Program-made: the position numbers and the translations under genes
Source: Streptomyces sp. NK08204
Lineage (GTDB): Bacteria; Actinomycetota; Actinomycetes; Streptomycetales; Streptomycetaceae
Direction of reading: 5' to 3'
NCBI RefSeq assembly: GCF_020400585.1
Contig: NZ_JAINVF010000005.1
Location: forward strand, 1-64,000
Length of the DNA stretch: 64,000 bases
Part shown: one piece after another, positions 33,706 through 42,414 of the stretch
Layout: each line of letters begins with the position of its first letter
Numbering within the stretch: the first letter of the stretch is position 1
Notes under the pieces: model-generated
What the model was told of the DNA's origin: nothing
Database searches by the model: none
What the model saw: the letters and a program-made list of their open reading frames with translations, nothing else

Positions 33706-34325
33706 GGGGTCTCCGGCAGTGCCGCGCGGCAGTCCGCGAGCCGGGCGGCGAAGGTGCCGTGCGGGGCGAGGGCGGCCACCGCTCGGGCGTCCGCCGCGGT
33801 GTCGACGTCCCGCAGGCGGGGCAGGTCGCGCACCCGGAGCCCCGCGGCGCTCAGTCGCGCCCGCTGGACCGCACCGGTCCGCGGCGTCGACATCGGCACG
33901 CCCCGCAGCAGCGCGGGCTCGGGCCGGGCCAGGCCCAGCGCCCAGAAACCGCCGTCCTCGGCGGGGCCGAAGTACGCGTCGCAGCCGGTGAAGTCCACGT
34001 CCAGCAGCTCCGGGGTGACCTGCGGGGTGTCCATGCCGATGAGCAGCGCCGGGCCGGTGCAGTGGGCGAAGGCGTCGGCGAGGCGGGCGTCCAGGGCGCC
34101 GGTGCACTGCGCCACGACGTCGAAGCCGGGTGGCAGCCAGGGACCGGGGGTGCCGTCGAGGACGAGGACCCGGCGGTCGGCGGGGGTGGCGGCCACCGTG
34201 CGCAGGGTGTCGGTGAGCGCGGCTTCGGCCAGTGCGGCGGCCTGGGCAGGGGAGAAGGGCGGGCAGAGCCGGGTCTTGACCCGGCCGGGGCGGGGTTCCT
34301 TGGCGATGACGAGCAGGGTGGTCAA
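33702..34325 (-). CDS. DUF2064 / TIGR04282-type glycosyl- or nucleotidyltransferase
   Basis: 207 aa. The sequence MTTLLVIAKEPRPGRVKTRL, with PPFSPAQAAALAEAALTDTL next, is the typical beginning of DUF2064 (GT-A-like fold). Later ALLIGMDTPQVTPELL and YFGPAEDGGFWALGL are the family's central motifs. The start is TTG, overlapping the GT2 stop (TTGA). Relatives are found beside GT2 and methyltransferase genes in many bacteria, some near radical-SAM genes; the product is unknown. Confidence 0.87.
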   Translation of the reverse strand: MTTLLVIAKEPRPGRVKTRLCPPFSPAQAAALAEAALTDTLRTVAATPADRRVLVLDGTPGPWLPPGFDVVAQCTGALDARLADAFAHCTGPALLIGMDTPQVTPELLDVDFTGCDAYFGPAEDGGFWALGLARPEPALLRGVPMSTPRTGAVQRARLSAAGLRVRDLPRLRDVDTAADARAVAALAPHGTFAARLADCRAALPETP

Positions 34326-35071
34326 CGAATCTCCGGGGGTGGGGTGGGGCCGCCGGCGGCCAGGGAGCTGTCACGACCGCCCGCGGCCGGGGAAGAGGGT
34401 GCCTCGTTCAGGACCCGGCTCATGTCCCGGACCGCCTGCCAGGTGCCGCGCCAGGTGCCCGTGACCTTCGAGGTGCCCGTGCGGGGGCGGTAGGGCACCT
34501 CGTGTTCGGTGATGCGCCAGCCCGCGTCGGACGCGCGGACCACCATCTGCAGGGGGTAGCCGCTGCGCCGGTCGGTGAGGCCGAGCGCGAGCAGGGGTTC
34601 GCGGCGGGCGGCACGCAGGGGGCCGAGGTCGTGCAGGCGCAGCCCGGTGCGGCGGCGCAGCAGCAGGGCGAGGGCGAGGTTGCCGGCGCGGGCGTGTGCG
34701 GGCCAGGCGCCCCGGCCCTGCGGGCGGCGCCGGCCGAGCACCAGGTCGGCCGTGCCGGAGCGGATCTCCTCGACGAACGGGAGCAGCCGGCCGGGGTCGA
34801 GGGAGGCGTCGCAGTCGCAGAAGCACACCACGTCGGCGGTGGCCGCCGTCAGCCCGGCGTGGCACGCGGCGCCGAAGCCGCGCCGCTCCTCGCGGACGAC
34901 GGTGGCGCCGAGCGCGCGGGCGATGTCCGCGGAGCCGTCGGTGGAGCCGTTGTCCACCACGAGGGCACGCCAGCCCGCCGGGATGCGCGCCAGCACCCAC
35001 GGCAGGGCCGCGGCCTCGTCGAGGCAGGGCAGGACGACGTCCACGTCGGGGTGCGCGGGGGAGGTGGTCAC
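34322..35071 (-). CDS. Family 2 glycosyltransferase
   Basis: 249 aa. GT-A motifs are VDVVLPCLDEAAALPWVLAR, ALVVDNGSTDGSADIARALG, VREERRGFGAACHAG and VCFCDCDASLDPG, the metal-binding acidic region (D-C-D). No membrane helices, so it works at the inner face of the membrane. Relatives transfer sugars to polyprenyl phosphate. A GTG start at 35071 with TAGGGT 7 nt upstream suggests a leaderless message. It heads the three-gene operon GT2, DUF2064, methyltransferase, each overlapping the next by 4 nt. Confidence 0.88.
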   Translation of the reverse strand: MTTSPAHPDVDVVLPCLDEAAALPWVLARIPAGWRALVVDNGSTDGSADIARALGATVVREERRGFGAACHAGLTAATADVVCFCDCDASLDPGRLLPFVEEIRSGTADLVLGRRRPQGRGAWPAHARAGNLALALLLRRRTGLRLHDLGPLRAARREPLLALGLTDRRSGYPLQMVVRASDAGWRITEHEVPYRPRTGTSKVTGTWRGTWQAVRDMSRVLNEAPSSPAAGGRDSSLAAGGPTPPPEIR

Positions 35072-35184
35072 GGCTTCACCCTACGGATACGAACCATGAC
35101 AAAGCGGACTTCGGTTCCTTACGAAACGCGGACGTCGAAGCCGTCACCGGGCCCCGGCGACGGCGCGGTGACAGGGTGGAGGAC

Positions 35185-35928
35185 ATGCAGCAGCCGTACG
35201 CATCACCGGACGCCGGGCCGCCTCCCCCGGGCCGGATCCTCGTCGTGGACGACGACCCGACCGTGGCCGAGGTCGTCGCCGGCTACCTGGACCGTGCCGG
35301 ATACGCCGTCACCCGTGCCGCCGACGGTCCCGAGGCCCTCGCGCGGGCCGCCGCGCACCGGCCGGACCTGGTGGTGCTGGATCTGATGCTGCCCGGCATG
35401 GACGGCCTGGAGGTGTGCCGGCGGTTGCGGGACGGCGGGCCGGTGCCGGTCATCATGCTCACCGCGCGCGGCGACGAGGACGACCGCATCCTCGGCCTGG
35501 AGGTCGGTGCCGACGACTACGTCACCAAGCCGTTCAGCCCGCGGGAGCTGGTGCTGCGCGTGGAGTCGGTGCTGCGCCGCACCCGGCCCGCCCTCCCGCG
35601 CGGCCCGCTCGGCGCGGCCGGTCTGACCGTCGACCCGGCCGCCCGCCGCGCCACCAAGAACGGCGCCGGCCTTGCCCTGACGATCCGTGAGTTCGACCTG
35701 CTCGCCTTCTTCCTGCGGCACCCGGGGCGGGCGTTCGGGCGGGAGGAACTGATGCGGAAGGTGTGGGGCTGGGACTTCGGTGATCTGTCGACCGTCACCG
35801 TCCATGTCCGCCGCCTGCGCGGCAAGGTCGAGGACGACCCCGCCCGGCCCCGCCTCATCCAGACGGTGTGGGGCGTCGGCTACCGCTTCGATCCCGCCGG
35901 CGAGGAAGGACGGGACGGCCGTGCGTGA
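35185..35928 (+). CDS. OmpR-family response regulator
   Basis: 247 aa. The receiver covers about residues 17-130: acidic pocket VVDDDPTV, phosphorylated Asp D66 in LVVLDLMLPGMDG, the Thr of MLTARG and the Lys of DDYVTKPFSPREL. The winged-helix domain spans about 150-240 (LTIREFDLLAFFLRHPGRAF and TVTVHVRRLRGKVEDDPARP, LIQTVWGVGYRF). GTGGAGG precedes the ATG. The kinase gene overlaps its end by 8 nt. Divergent from the GT2 operon, which is a likely target. Confidence 0.93.
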   Translation: MQQPYASPDAGPPPPGRILVVDDDPTVAEVVAGYLDRAGYAVTRAADGPEALARAAAHRPDLVVLDLMLPGMDGLEVCRRLRDGGPVPVIMLTARGDEDDRILGLEVGADDYVTKPFSPRELVLRVESVLRRTRPALPRGPLGAAGLTVDPAARRATKNGAGLALTIREFDLLAFFLRHPGRAFGREELMRKVWGWDFGDLSTVTVHVRRLRGKVEDDPARPRLIQTVWGVGYRFDPAGEEGRDGRA

Positions 35929-37033
35929 CACGCTGCTCATCGCCCTGTACGCCTTCCTCGGTGCCGCCGCCACGGGACTGGTCGGCGCGGGCGTGCTGCG
36001 GTTGATCCGCCGCCGTTCGCTCACCGTCTCGCTCGCCGTGGTGGCCGCCGTCACGGTGGTCGCGATGCTCGCCGGGACCATGGCCGTGGCGCAGGCGATG
36101 TTCCTCTCCTCGCACGACCTCCGTGTCGTCACGACCGTCGTCGCCATGGCGGCCGTCGTCTCGCTGGTCACCGCGCTGCTGCTGGGCCGCTGGGTCGTCG
36201 CCCGCAGCCGCGAACTCACCGATGCCGCCCGGCACTTCGGTGACGGAGGTGCCTTCGCCGCGCCCGCCGCCCCGGGCACCGCGGAACTGGACGCGCTCAG
36301 CAGGGAGTTGGCGGCGACCAGTGCCCGGCTCGCCGCGTCCCGCGAGCGGGAGCGGGCGCTGGAGACCTCACGGCGGGAGCTGGTCGCGTGGATCTCGCAC
36401 GACCTGCGCACCCCGCTCGCCGGGCTGCGCGCCATGTCGGAGGCGCTGGAGGACGGCGTGGCCACCGACCCGGACCGCTACTTCAAGCAGATCCGCACCG
36501 AGGTGGAACGCCTCGACGGCATGGTCGGGGACCTCTTCGAACTCTCCCGCATCCACGCCGGCACCCTGCCCCTGAGCCCGGCCCGGATCTCCGTGTACGA
36601 CCTGGTCGGCGACGCCCTCGCCGGGGTCGGACCGCTCGCCCGCGAGCACGGCGTACGACTGGTCGGCGACCGGGTGGAGCCGGTGCCGGTCGAGGTCGAC
36701 GGCAAGGAGATGAGCCGGGTCCTGGCCAATCTGCTGGTCAACGCCATCCGCCGGACCCCTGCGGACGGCACGGTCGCCGTCGCCGCCGAGCGCGCGCCCG
36801 AGGGGGTCGTGCTCTCCGTCAGCGACGGCTGCGGCGGCATCCCCGAGGCGGACCTGCCCCGCGTCTTCGACACCGGCTGGCGCGGCACGGACGCGCGGAC
36901 GCCGCCGGCGGGGGCGGGCCTGGGCCTCGCGATCGTCCGGGGGATCGTGGAGGCGCACCACGGCCGGGCGAGCGTGCGCAACGTCCCCGGCGGCTGCCGC
37001 TTCGAGGTGACCCTGCCGACGGCCGAGGCGTAG
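35921..37033 (+). CDS. Sensor histidine kinase
   Basis: 370 aa. Helices lie at about residues 3-26, 36-60 and 70-92 with almost no outside loop, so sensing is probably within the membrane. A HAMP-like segment follows (ARSRELTDAARHFGDGG). The dimerisation domain has LVAWISHDLRTPLAGLRAMS with His160. The ATPase domain has NLLVNAIRRTP, SVSDGCGGIPEADLPRVFD and GAGLGLAIVRGIVEAHHGRA. The GTG at 35921 overlaps the regulator gene. Convergent with the FG-GAP gene ending 17 bp away. Confidence 0.92.
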   Translation: MRDTLLIALYAFLGAAATGLVGAGVLRLIRRRSLTVSLAVVAAVTVVAMLAGTMAVAQAMFLSSHDLRVVTTVVAMAAVVSLVTALLLGRWVVARSRELTDAARHFGDGGAFAAPAAPGTAELDALSRELAATSARLAASRERERALETSRRELVAWISHDLRTPLAGLRAMSEALEDGVATDPDRYFKQIRTEVERLDGMVGDLFELSRIHAGTLPLSPARISVYDLVGDALAGVGPLAREHGVRLVGDRVEPVPVEVDGKEMSRVLANLLVNAIRRTPADGTVAVAAERAPEGVVLSVSDGCGGIPEADLPRVFDTGWRGTDARTPPAGAGLGLAIVRGIVEAHHGRASVRNVPGGCRFEVTLPTAEA

Positions 37034-37050
37034 GCGCGAGGCCCCAGCCC

Positions 37051-38514
37051 CTAGCCCGCCAGGTCGGCTCCGAACTCGGTGTACTTGCCGGCGGGCAGAC
37101 CCAGCTTCGTCGGGCCGAAGCTCGTCGACGCCGTCGTGGAGTAGAGCGTGGACGAGGCGCCGGGCAGGAACCAGGCCGCGCCCTCGGGGTCGTTCTCCTG
37201 GGAGGCGACGGCCGTGAGGTCGGCGTGGCCGTCGTGGTTCACGTCGGAGGCGAGCAGGGCGTCACCGAAACCGTCGCCCGCCTCCTGGGTGCCGGGCACG
37301 CCGGGGCTGTCCTGGGTGAGGAACACCGGGCCGGTCGTGGTGAGGCCGGAGGCCGAGCCACGGAGCAGGGTGATCGCCCCGGCGGAGGCGCGGTAGTCGG
37401 AGTCGTCGCCGAAGCTCTCGCCCGGCGCGCCGACCGCGAGGTCGCGGTAGCCGTCCTTGTCGAAGTCCCCGATCGCCAGCGCCGCGCCGAAATCGTCGCC
37501 GTACTCGGAGGAGTCCGGGACGCCCGCGCTGCTCTGGCTGAGCGATACCCGGCGGGTGGTGCTCGGGCCGGACGAGGTGCCGTAGATGATGTGGATCTTG
37601 CCGCCGGTGGAGGCGGAGGGCTCGTTGTCCGGTTCCTCGGGGTTGCCGAGGACGATGTCGCCGTAGCCGTCCTTGTTCAGGTCGCCGATCGCGGCCGTCT
37701 CGGCGGTGCGCAGGGTCGCCGCCTTGCTGATGCCGTCGGAGGTGCCCTTGTAGTAGACGGCTGTGGCGAGGTGGTCGCCGCCCGGCTGCAGGCCGGTGAC
37801 GACCAGGTCGGCCTTGGTGTCGCCGCTGACCCGGCCGGCGGTGAGGACCGGCTTGTCCAGGCCCGGGGAGTACGAGGAGACGGGGCCCGTCGAGCCCGAC
37901 TTGGAGAACGGGCCCCGGATCAGCCGGACCCGCCACGCGGACGGGTTCTCGGTGTCGCTCTGCCCGGAGATCGCCAGGTCGGGCTTCCCGTCGCCGGTGA
38001 AGTCCGCCGCCGCGATGCTCAGGCCGAAGTAACTGCCGTACAGGGGCTGCGGGTTCTTCACGGTCGTACCGCCGGACAGGCCGCTGCCCGAACCCCACAG
38101 GATGACGACCATACCGGCGTCGTCGGCGCTGCCCACCTTCTCGTGCGGGGTACCGACGACGAGGTCGCTGTAGCCGTCGCGGTTGAGGTCGGCGGCGGCG
38201 AGGGGGGCGCCGAACCGGTCGTACGCCTCCGCGTCGCCGGGGACACCGGCGGTGTCCTGGCTGATCAACTGGTGCCTGGCCGGGTCCGGTCCGTTCGCGG
38301 TGCCGTAGACGACGGCCACCTGTCCGGCCCACGACCTGCCGTTCACCGTGGCGGCGGGGGCGGCGACCGCCACGTCCCGGTAGCCGTCACCGTTGAAGTC
38401 GCCCTGGAGCCCGGAAGGGGCGGCCGAGGCGGGGGTGGGGGACAGGACCACCGGGGTCAGGCTCGCGACGAGCAGGGCGGCGAGCGCGGTGCTGCCGCGC
38501 AGGGGGTGCTTCAC
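37051..38514 (-). CDS. Secreted FG-GAP repeat protein (copy 2)
   Basis: 487 aa. The signal peptide (VKHPLRGSTALAALLVASLT, cleavage near ASA-AP) is followed directly by blades with calcium loops DFNGDGYRD, DLNRDGYSD, DFTGDGKPD, DLNKDGYGD, DFDKDGYRD and DVNHDGHAD. The order and spacing match the 1723 and 38586 products, so all three are predicted seven-bladed propellers. The GTG at 38514 has GGAGAC 8 nt upstream. It lies tail to tail with the histidine kinase and just downstream of its paralogue; function unknown, extracellular. Confidence 0.9.
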   Translation of the reverse strand: MKHPLRGSTALAALLVASLTPVVLSPTPASAAPSGLQGDFNGDGYRDVAVAAPAATVNGRSWAGQVAVVYGTANGPDPARHQLISQDTAGVPGDAEAYDRFGAPLAAADLNRDGYSDLVVGTPHEKVGSADDAGMVVILWGSGSGLSGGTTVKNPQPLYGSYFGLSIAAADFTGDGKPDLAISGQSDTENPSAWRVRLIRGPFSKSGSTGPVSSYSPGLDKPVLTAGRVSGDTKADLVVTGLQPGGDHLATAVYYKGTSDGISKAATLRTAETAAIGDLNKDGYGDIVLGNPEEPDNEPSASTGGKIHIIYGTSSGPSTTRRVSLSQSSAGVPDSSEYGDDFGAALAIGDFDKDGYRDLAVGAPGESFGDDSDYRASAGAITLLRGSASGLTTTGPVFLTQDSPGVPGTQEAGDGFGDALLASDVNHDGHADLTAVASQENDPEGAAWFLPGASSTLYSTTASTSFGPTKLGLPAGKYTEFGADLAG

Positions 38515-38585
38515 GTGCGTGTCTCCAGTCGACGTTCTGGGAGGGAGGCCGGGGAGGGGTGAGGGAGGGGCGGCGGCGCAGGGGG

Positions 38586-39992
38586 TCAGTCCGGCAGTGC
38601 CGCACCGAAGTACGAGCGATCGCCCAGGCCCAGGGACTGCGTGGTGAGCAGGCTGGATCCGGTGCCGGTGGGGCCCGACGACGTGCCCGGCAGGATGTGG
38701 AGGCGGCCGGCCTCGGTGGCGGCGGCGACCAGTTCGGCCCGGCCGTCGCGGTTGAAGTCACGCAGCAGGACGGAGGCGCCGAACCAGGCGTCGTCCTCCT
38801 CGGCCGGGTCGCCCTCGACGCCCGGCGTGCCCACGTCGTACAGGCGGGAGCCGCGGCCGGTGAGGCCGCCGGTGCCGCCGCGCAGGACGGTGACCGCGCC
38901 GGCACGGAAGAGGCTGTCGCCGATCATCTCGCAGGGGATGCCCACCGCGAGGTCGGGGTAGCCGTCGCCGTTGGTGTCGGCGGCCGACAGGTCGTTCCCG
39001 AAGCGGTCGCCGGACTCGGGCGCGCCGGGGACGTCCGTGGTGGCCTGCGTGAACGTGGTGCCGGTGGTGCTGGGACCCTGGGCGGTGCCCTTGAAGACAC
39101 GGACGGCACCGCCCTTGCCCGCGGCGCCCATGCCGACGGCGAGGTCGCCGTAGCCGTCCTTGTCGAAGTCAGCGACCGTGGCGCTCGCGTTCATCAGGCC
39201 GGAGTTGCCGAGCAGACCGATCTTCCGCGGCGGCAGGGCGGGGCCGCCCGCGGCGCCGCGGTAGAACCAGGCGCGGTTGGTGGAGGTGTTGGAGTCGTAG
39301 CCGAGCACGGCGAAGTCGGCGGTGCCGTCCTTGGTGACCTTGCCGGAGACCACGAGGTCCGGCTTGATGTCCTCGCCGTCGATGGGGTCGAGGTTGGTGG
39401 CGGTGCCGTGCGAGCCGGACTTGGTGAACGGTCCGCGTACGAGGTAGACGTAGTCGCCCGTGATCGCGACGACGTCCTGCTTGCCGTCCGCCGTGAAGTC
39501 GCCCACCGCGACGTCCTGGGCGAAGCCGCAGTCCTTGCAGCCCGGGCTTCCGAAGGCGGTCCCGCTGGTCAGGCCGGAACTGGAGCCCCACAGGACGGTG
39601 AAGGTGCCGCGGTAGGCGCCGGCGTCCTCGCCGGGGGCGGTGACGACGAGGTCGCCGTAGCCGTCGTTGTTCATGTCCGCCGCGGTGACCTTCGTGCCGA
39701 AGAAGTCGTTCGTCTCCGCGGCGCCCGCGATGTACGGGGTGTTCTGCGTGATCAGCGAGCGCTTGGCGGGATCGGGGCCGTGGGCCGTGCCCCAGACGAC
39801 CACGACGGCACCGGCCTGCTTCTGACCGGCCACGGTGGCGGTGCGGTCGCCGAGGGCGAGGTCTCGGTAGCCGTCGCCGTTGAAGTCGTCCGCGTACTTC
39901 GCGGTGGCCGCGGTCGCCGGCGCGGCCACCGCCAGCGGCGTCAGGCCGGAGGCGAGCAGCACGGCGGTCAGCAGGCTGGTGCGCTTGCGCAA
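38586..39992 (-). CDS. Secreted FG-GAP repeat protein (copy 3)
   Basis: 468 aa with signal peptide LRKRTSLLTAVLLASGLTPL and cleavage near ATA-AT. Calcium loops are DFNGDGYRD, DMNNDGYGD, DFTADGKQD, DFDKDGYGD, DTNGDGYPD and DFNRDGRAE. I chose the TTG at 39992 because GGGAG sits 5 nt upstream and the neighbour paralogue shows the same leader wording; a GTG at 40004 has no ribosome-binding site. It forms a tandem pair with the gene at 37051, 71 bp apart. The extra cysteines PGCKDCGF in one blade are unusual in this group. Confidence 0.88.
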   Translation of the reverse strand: MRKRTSLLTAVLLASGLTPLAVAAPATAATAKYADDFNGDGYRDLALGDRTATVAGQKQAGAVVVVWGTAHGPDPAKRSLITQNTPYIAGAAETNDFFGTKVTAADMNNDGYGDLVVTAPGEDAGAYRGTFTVLWGSSSGLTSGTAFGSPGCKDCGFAQDVAVGDFTADGKQDVVAITGDYVYLVRGPFTKSGSHGTATNLDPIDGEDIKPDLVVSGKVTKDGTADFAVLGYDSNTSTNRAWFYRGAAGGPALPPRKIGLLGNSGLMNASATVADFDKDGYGDLAVGMGAAGKGGAVRVFKGTAQGPSTTGTTFTQATTDVPGAPESGDRFGNDLSAADTNGDGYPDLAVGIPCEMIGDSLFRAGAVTVLRGGTGGLTGRGSRLYDVGTPGVEGDPAEEDDAWFGASVLLRDFNRDGRAELVAAATEAGRLHILPGTSSGPTGTGSSLLTTQSLGLGDRSYFGAALPD

Positions 39993-40082
39993 GGTGTCTC
40001 CCACGGTCGGGGCGGATCCCGGGCGCCAGGTGGCGCTATCAGGAGACCTGCGGCAACAGGTAAACGTTGTACGTGAGTTCGG

Positions 40083-41315
40083 TCAGCCCTCGGGGTTTTC
40101 GGGCCGGCCCCGGCCCTGCGGTTCACACCCGCGCGCGACCGGGCGGCGGCACGCCGCGACCACCGCCCCCACGCCGACGACCACCCCGAGCGCCCCGAAG
40201 CCGTAGTCGAGCGTGGCGGCGGAGGCCACCGTGGCCACCAGCAACGGGCCGCCCGCGTCGCCGACTTCGCGGCCGAGTTCGGCGGCGCCCATGGTCTGGC
40301 CGAGGCGTTCGGCGGGGGTGACGGCGGCCAGGGCGGCGAAGCCGAGCGGGGTGATCAGGCCCGCGCCCGTGCCGGTCAGGGTGGCGCAGGCGAGGATGCC
40401 GGTCAGGCCCGGCAGCGTGGCGCAGGCGAGGCCGGCGGCGGTGAGCGCCAGCCCGGCGGCCAGGCCGGTACGGGCGGTCAGGCGCCTCTCGTCGAGCGCG
40501 CGCCCGGCCCGCGGCTGGACGACGGCGGCGCAGGCGGCGAGCACGGACACCGCGGCGCCGGTGGTCACCGTGCCGAGCCCGGCCGCCCGGCCGGAGACGG
40601 GCAGGAAGCCCACGCCGACCGACAGGGCGGCGGTCGCCGCGGCCAGCGCGGCGGTCGGGGTGAGGAAGGCCGGGTCGGCCAGGCGCCGGGCGAGGTCGAG
40701 GACCGTCTGCCGTTCCTTGGGCAGCGGCGGTACGACGGGCACGGACAGCGCCGCCCACCCGGCGACCGCCGCGCCGAGCACCGCCGCCACCGCGAACAGC
40801 AGCCGCAGTCCCCCGGCCCACACCAGGACCCCGCCGAGCAGGGGGCCGAGGGTGTAGCCGAGGGACTTGCAGAAACCGTAGCCGCCGAACGCCCTGCCGT
40901 GTTTCGCGGCCGGATTGAGCCGGGCCACCAGCGCGGACGCGGACGGGGAGAACGCGGAGGCCGCCGCGCCCTGGCCGAGCCGGGCGGCCCACAGCCAGCC
41001 GGGGCTGCCGGCGACGGCGTACACCGCGGACGCGGCGGCGAAGGCGAGCAGGCCGCCGAGCAGCACGGGCCGGGCGCCGACCCTGTCGGCGAGGGTGCCG
41101 AACACCGGCTTGAGCAGCACCTCGGCGCCGTCGTACAGGGCGAGCAGGCCGCCCAGCACCAGCACCGAGGTGACGGCGCCCGCGGAGTGGGCGCCGAGGT
41201 TCGCGGCGATGCTGTGCGCGCCGAAGGCCGTGGTGAACCCGGCCGCGTACAGCGGCCACATCCGCCGCTCCGGCGCCGCGGGTGCCGCCGGCGCCGCGGG
41301 TGCCCGGTTCGTCAT
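40083..41315 (-). CDS. MFS transporter (drug-efflux type)
   Basis: 410 aa, about 12 helices. The A-like motif FGTLADRVGARPVLLGG lies between helices 2 and 3, and GYGFCKSLGYTLGPLLGGVL in helix 5 recalls motif C of antiporters. The second half repeats the pattern weakly (GRALDERRLTARTGLAAG). The ATG at 41315 has AGGAGGAG, the strongest ribosome-binding site in this area, which fixes it against the longer frame. Substrate unknown. Its 5' flank is made of short tandem repeats. Confidence 0.87.
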   Translation of the reverse strand: MTNRAPAAPAAPAAPERRMWPLYAAGFTTAFGAHSIAANLGAHSAGAVTSVLVLGGLLALYDGAEVLLKPVFGTLADRVGARPVLLGGLLAFAAASAVYAVAGSPGWLWAARLGQGAAASAFSPSASALVARLNPAAKHGRAFGGYGFCKSLGYTLGPLLGGVLVWAGGLRLLFAVAAVLGAAVAGWAALSVPVVPPLPKERQTVLDLARRLADPAFLTPTAALAAATAALSVGVGFLPVSGRAAGLGTVTTGAAVSVLAACAAVVQPRAGRALDERRLTARTGLAAGLALTAAGLACATLPGLTGILACATLTGTGAGLITPLGFAALAAVTPAERLGQTMGAAELGREVGDAGGPLLVATVASAATLDYGFGALGVVVGVGAVVAACRRPVARGCEPQGRGRPENPEG

Positions 41316-41330
41316 CGCCGCTCCTCCTGA

Positions 41331-41465
41331 TGCGGATCCCGCTCTGCGCATGCCCGCACGCGAATCCCGGCCAGAGGATCCCGGCACGCGGTACCGGCAC
41401 GCGGATCCCGGCCTGCGGATCCCGGCACGCGAAGGGAATCCCGCCATGCGAAATCCTGGCACACC
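41331..41465. repeat. Degenerate 14-bp tandem repeat array
   Basis: About nine imperfect copies of a unit close to CACGCGGATCCCGG fill the space between the MFS start and the uppP stop. The best copies are 41357-41370, 41371-41384, 41398-41411 and 41412-41425. It could be promoter-proximal regulatory DNA or slippage-prone filler. Confidence 0.7.
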
Positions 41466-41481
41466 GGCGCTCACCGCCGGC

Positions 41482-42318
41482 TCAGGCGTTGAGCACCCCC
41501 GTCGCCAGCAGGCCGAGCAGTCCCGCCCCGATGACGATGCGGTAGATCACGAAGGCGTTGAAGGAGTGCCGGGCGACGAACTTCAGCAGCCAGGCGATGG
41601 AGGCGTATGCGACGACGAAGGAGACCGCCGTGCCGACGGCGAGCGGCGCCGCGCCGACCCCGGCGCCCACGGCGTCCTTCAGCTCGTAGATGCCGGCGCC
41701 GGTCAGGGCCGGGATGCCGAGGAAGAAGGACAGGCGGGTGGCGGCGACCCGGTCGAGGTCGAGGACGAGCGCGGTCGACATGGTCGCGCCGGAGCGGGAG
41801 AAGCCGGGGAAGAGCAGTGCGAGGATCTGCGAGCAGCCGACCAGCATCGCGTCCTTGAAGGTCGTGTCGTCCTCGCCGCGCTTGTGCCGGCCCATCTGGT
41901 CGGCGCACCACATCACGGCCGAGCCGACGATCAGCGAGGCGGCGACCACCCACAAGGAGGCGAGCGGACCCTCGATCAGCGGCTTGGCGGCCAGCCCCAC
42001 GGCGACGATCGGGAGGGTGGCCCAGATGACCCACCAGGCGAACTTGTAGTCGTGGTGGTAGCGCTCCTCGCGGTCGGTCAGGCCGCGGAACCAGGCGGAG
42101 ACGATCCGCTTGATGTCCTTGAAGAAGTAGACCAGCACGGCGGCGATCGCACCGACCTGGATGACGGCGGTGAACCCGACGACGGACTCGTCGTCGACCG
42201 GAATGTCCATGAGCCCTTCGGCGATCTTGAGGTGGCCGGTGGAGGACACGGGGAGGAACTCGGTCACCCCCTCGACGACTCCTAGGACGACGGCCTGGCC
42301 GATGCTGATAGCGCTCAT
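41482..42318 (-). CDS. uppP: Undecaprenyl-diphosphatase UppP (BacA)
   Basis: 278 aa. It removes a phosphate from undecaprenyl diphosphate at the membrane, so the carrier lipid can be reused for wall polymers; it also gives bacitracin resistance. Family signatures are GVVEGVTEFLPVSSTGHLKI near the N-terminus and LFPGFSRSGATMSTAL in the centre, with about eight helices. Length is standard. It is divergent from blaI with two perfect palindromes between the two genes, suggesting repression by the BlaI-like protein, an unusual connection. Confidence 0.96.
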   Translation of the reverse strand: MSAISIGQAVVLGVVEGVTEFLPVSSTGHLKIAEGLMDIPVDDESVVGFTAVIQVGAIAAVLVYFFKDIKRIVSAWFRGLTDREERYHHDYKFAWWVIWATLPIVAVGLAAKPLIEGPLASLWVVAASLIVGSAVMWCADQMGRHKRGEDDTTFKDAMLVGCSQILALLFPGFSRSGATMSTALVLDLDRVAATRLSFFLGIPALTGAGIYELKDAVGAGVGAAPLAVGTAVSFVVAYASIAWLLKFVARHSFNAFVIYRIVIGAGLLGLLATGVLNA

Positions 42319-42350
42319 GGGCGTTCCAATGGCTACACTCGGGAGGAGAG

Positions 42351-42388
42351 CTTTTACACGGGCGTAAAAGTTCTACACGACTGTAGAA
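42351..42388. promoter_or_regulatory. Twin BlaI-type operators
   Basis: CTTTTAC-N6-GTAAAAG (42351-42370) and TTCTACA-N4-TGTAGAA (42371-42388) are two perfect 7-bp inverted repeats placed back to back. Both contain TAC...GTA, as in BlaI/MecI operators. They lie between the divergent uppP and blaI starts and are AT-rich against the background. Confidence 0.8.
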
Positions 42389-42414
42389 GACAGAGCGGGA
42401 GTACGACAAACGCC

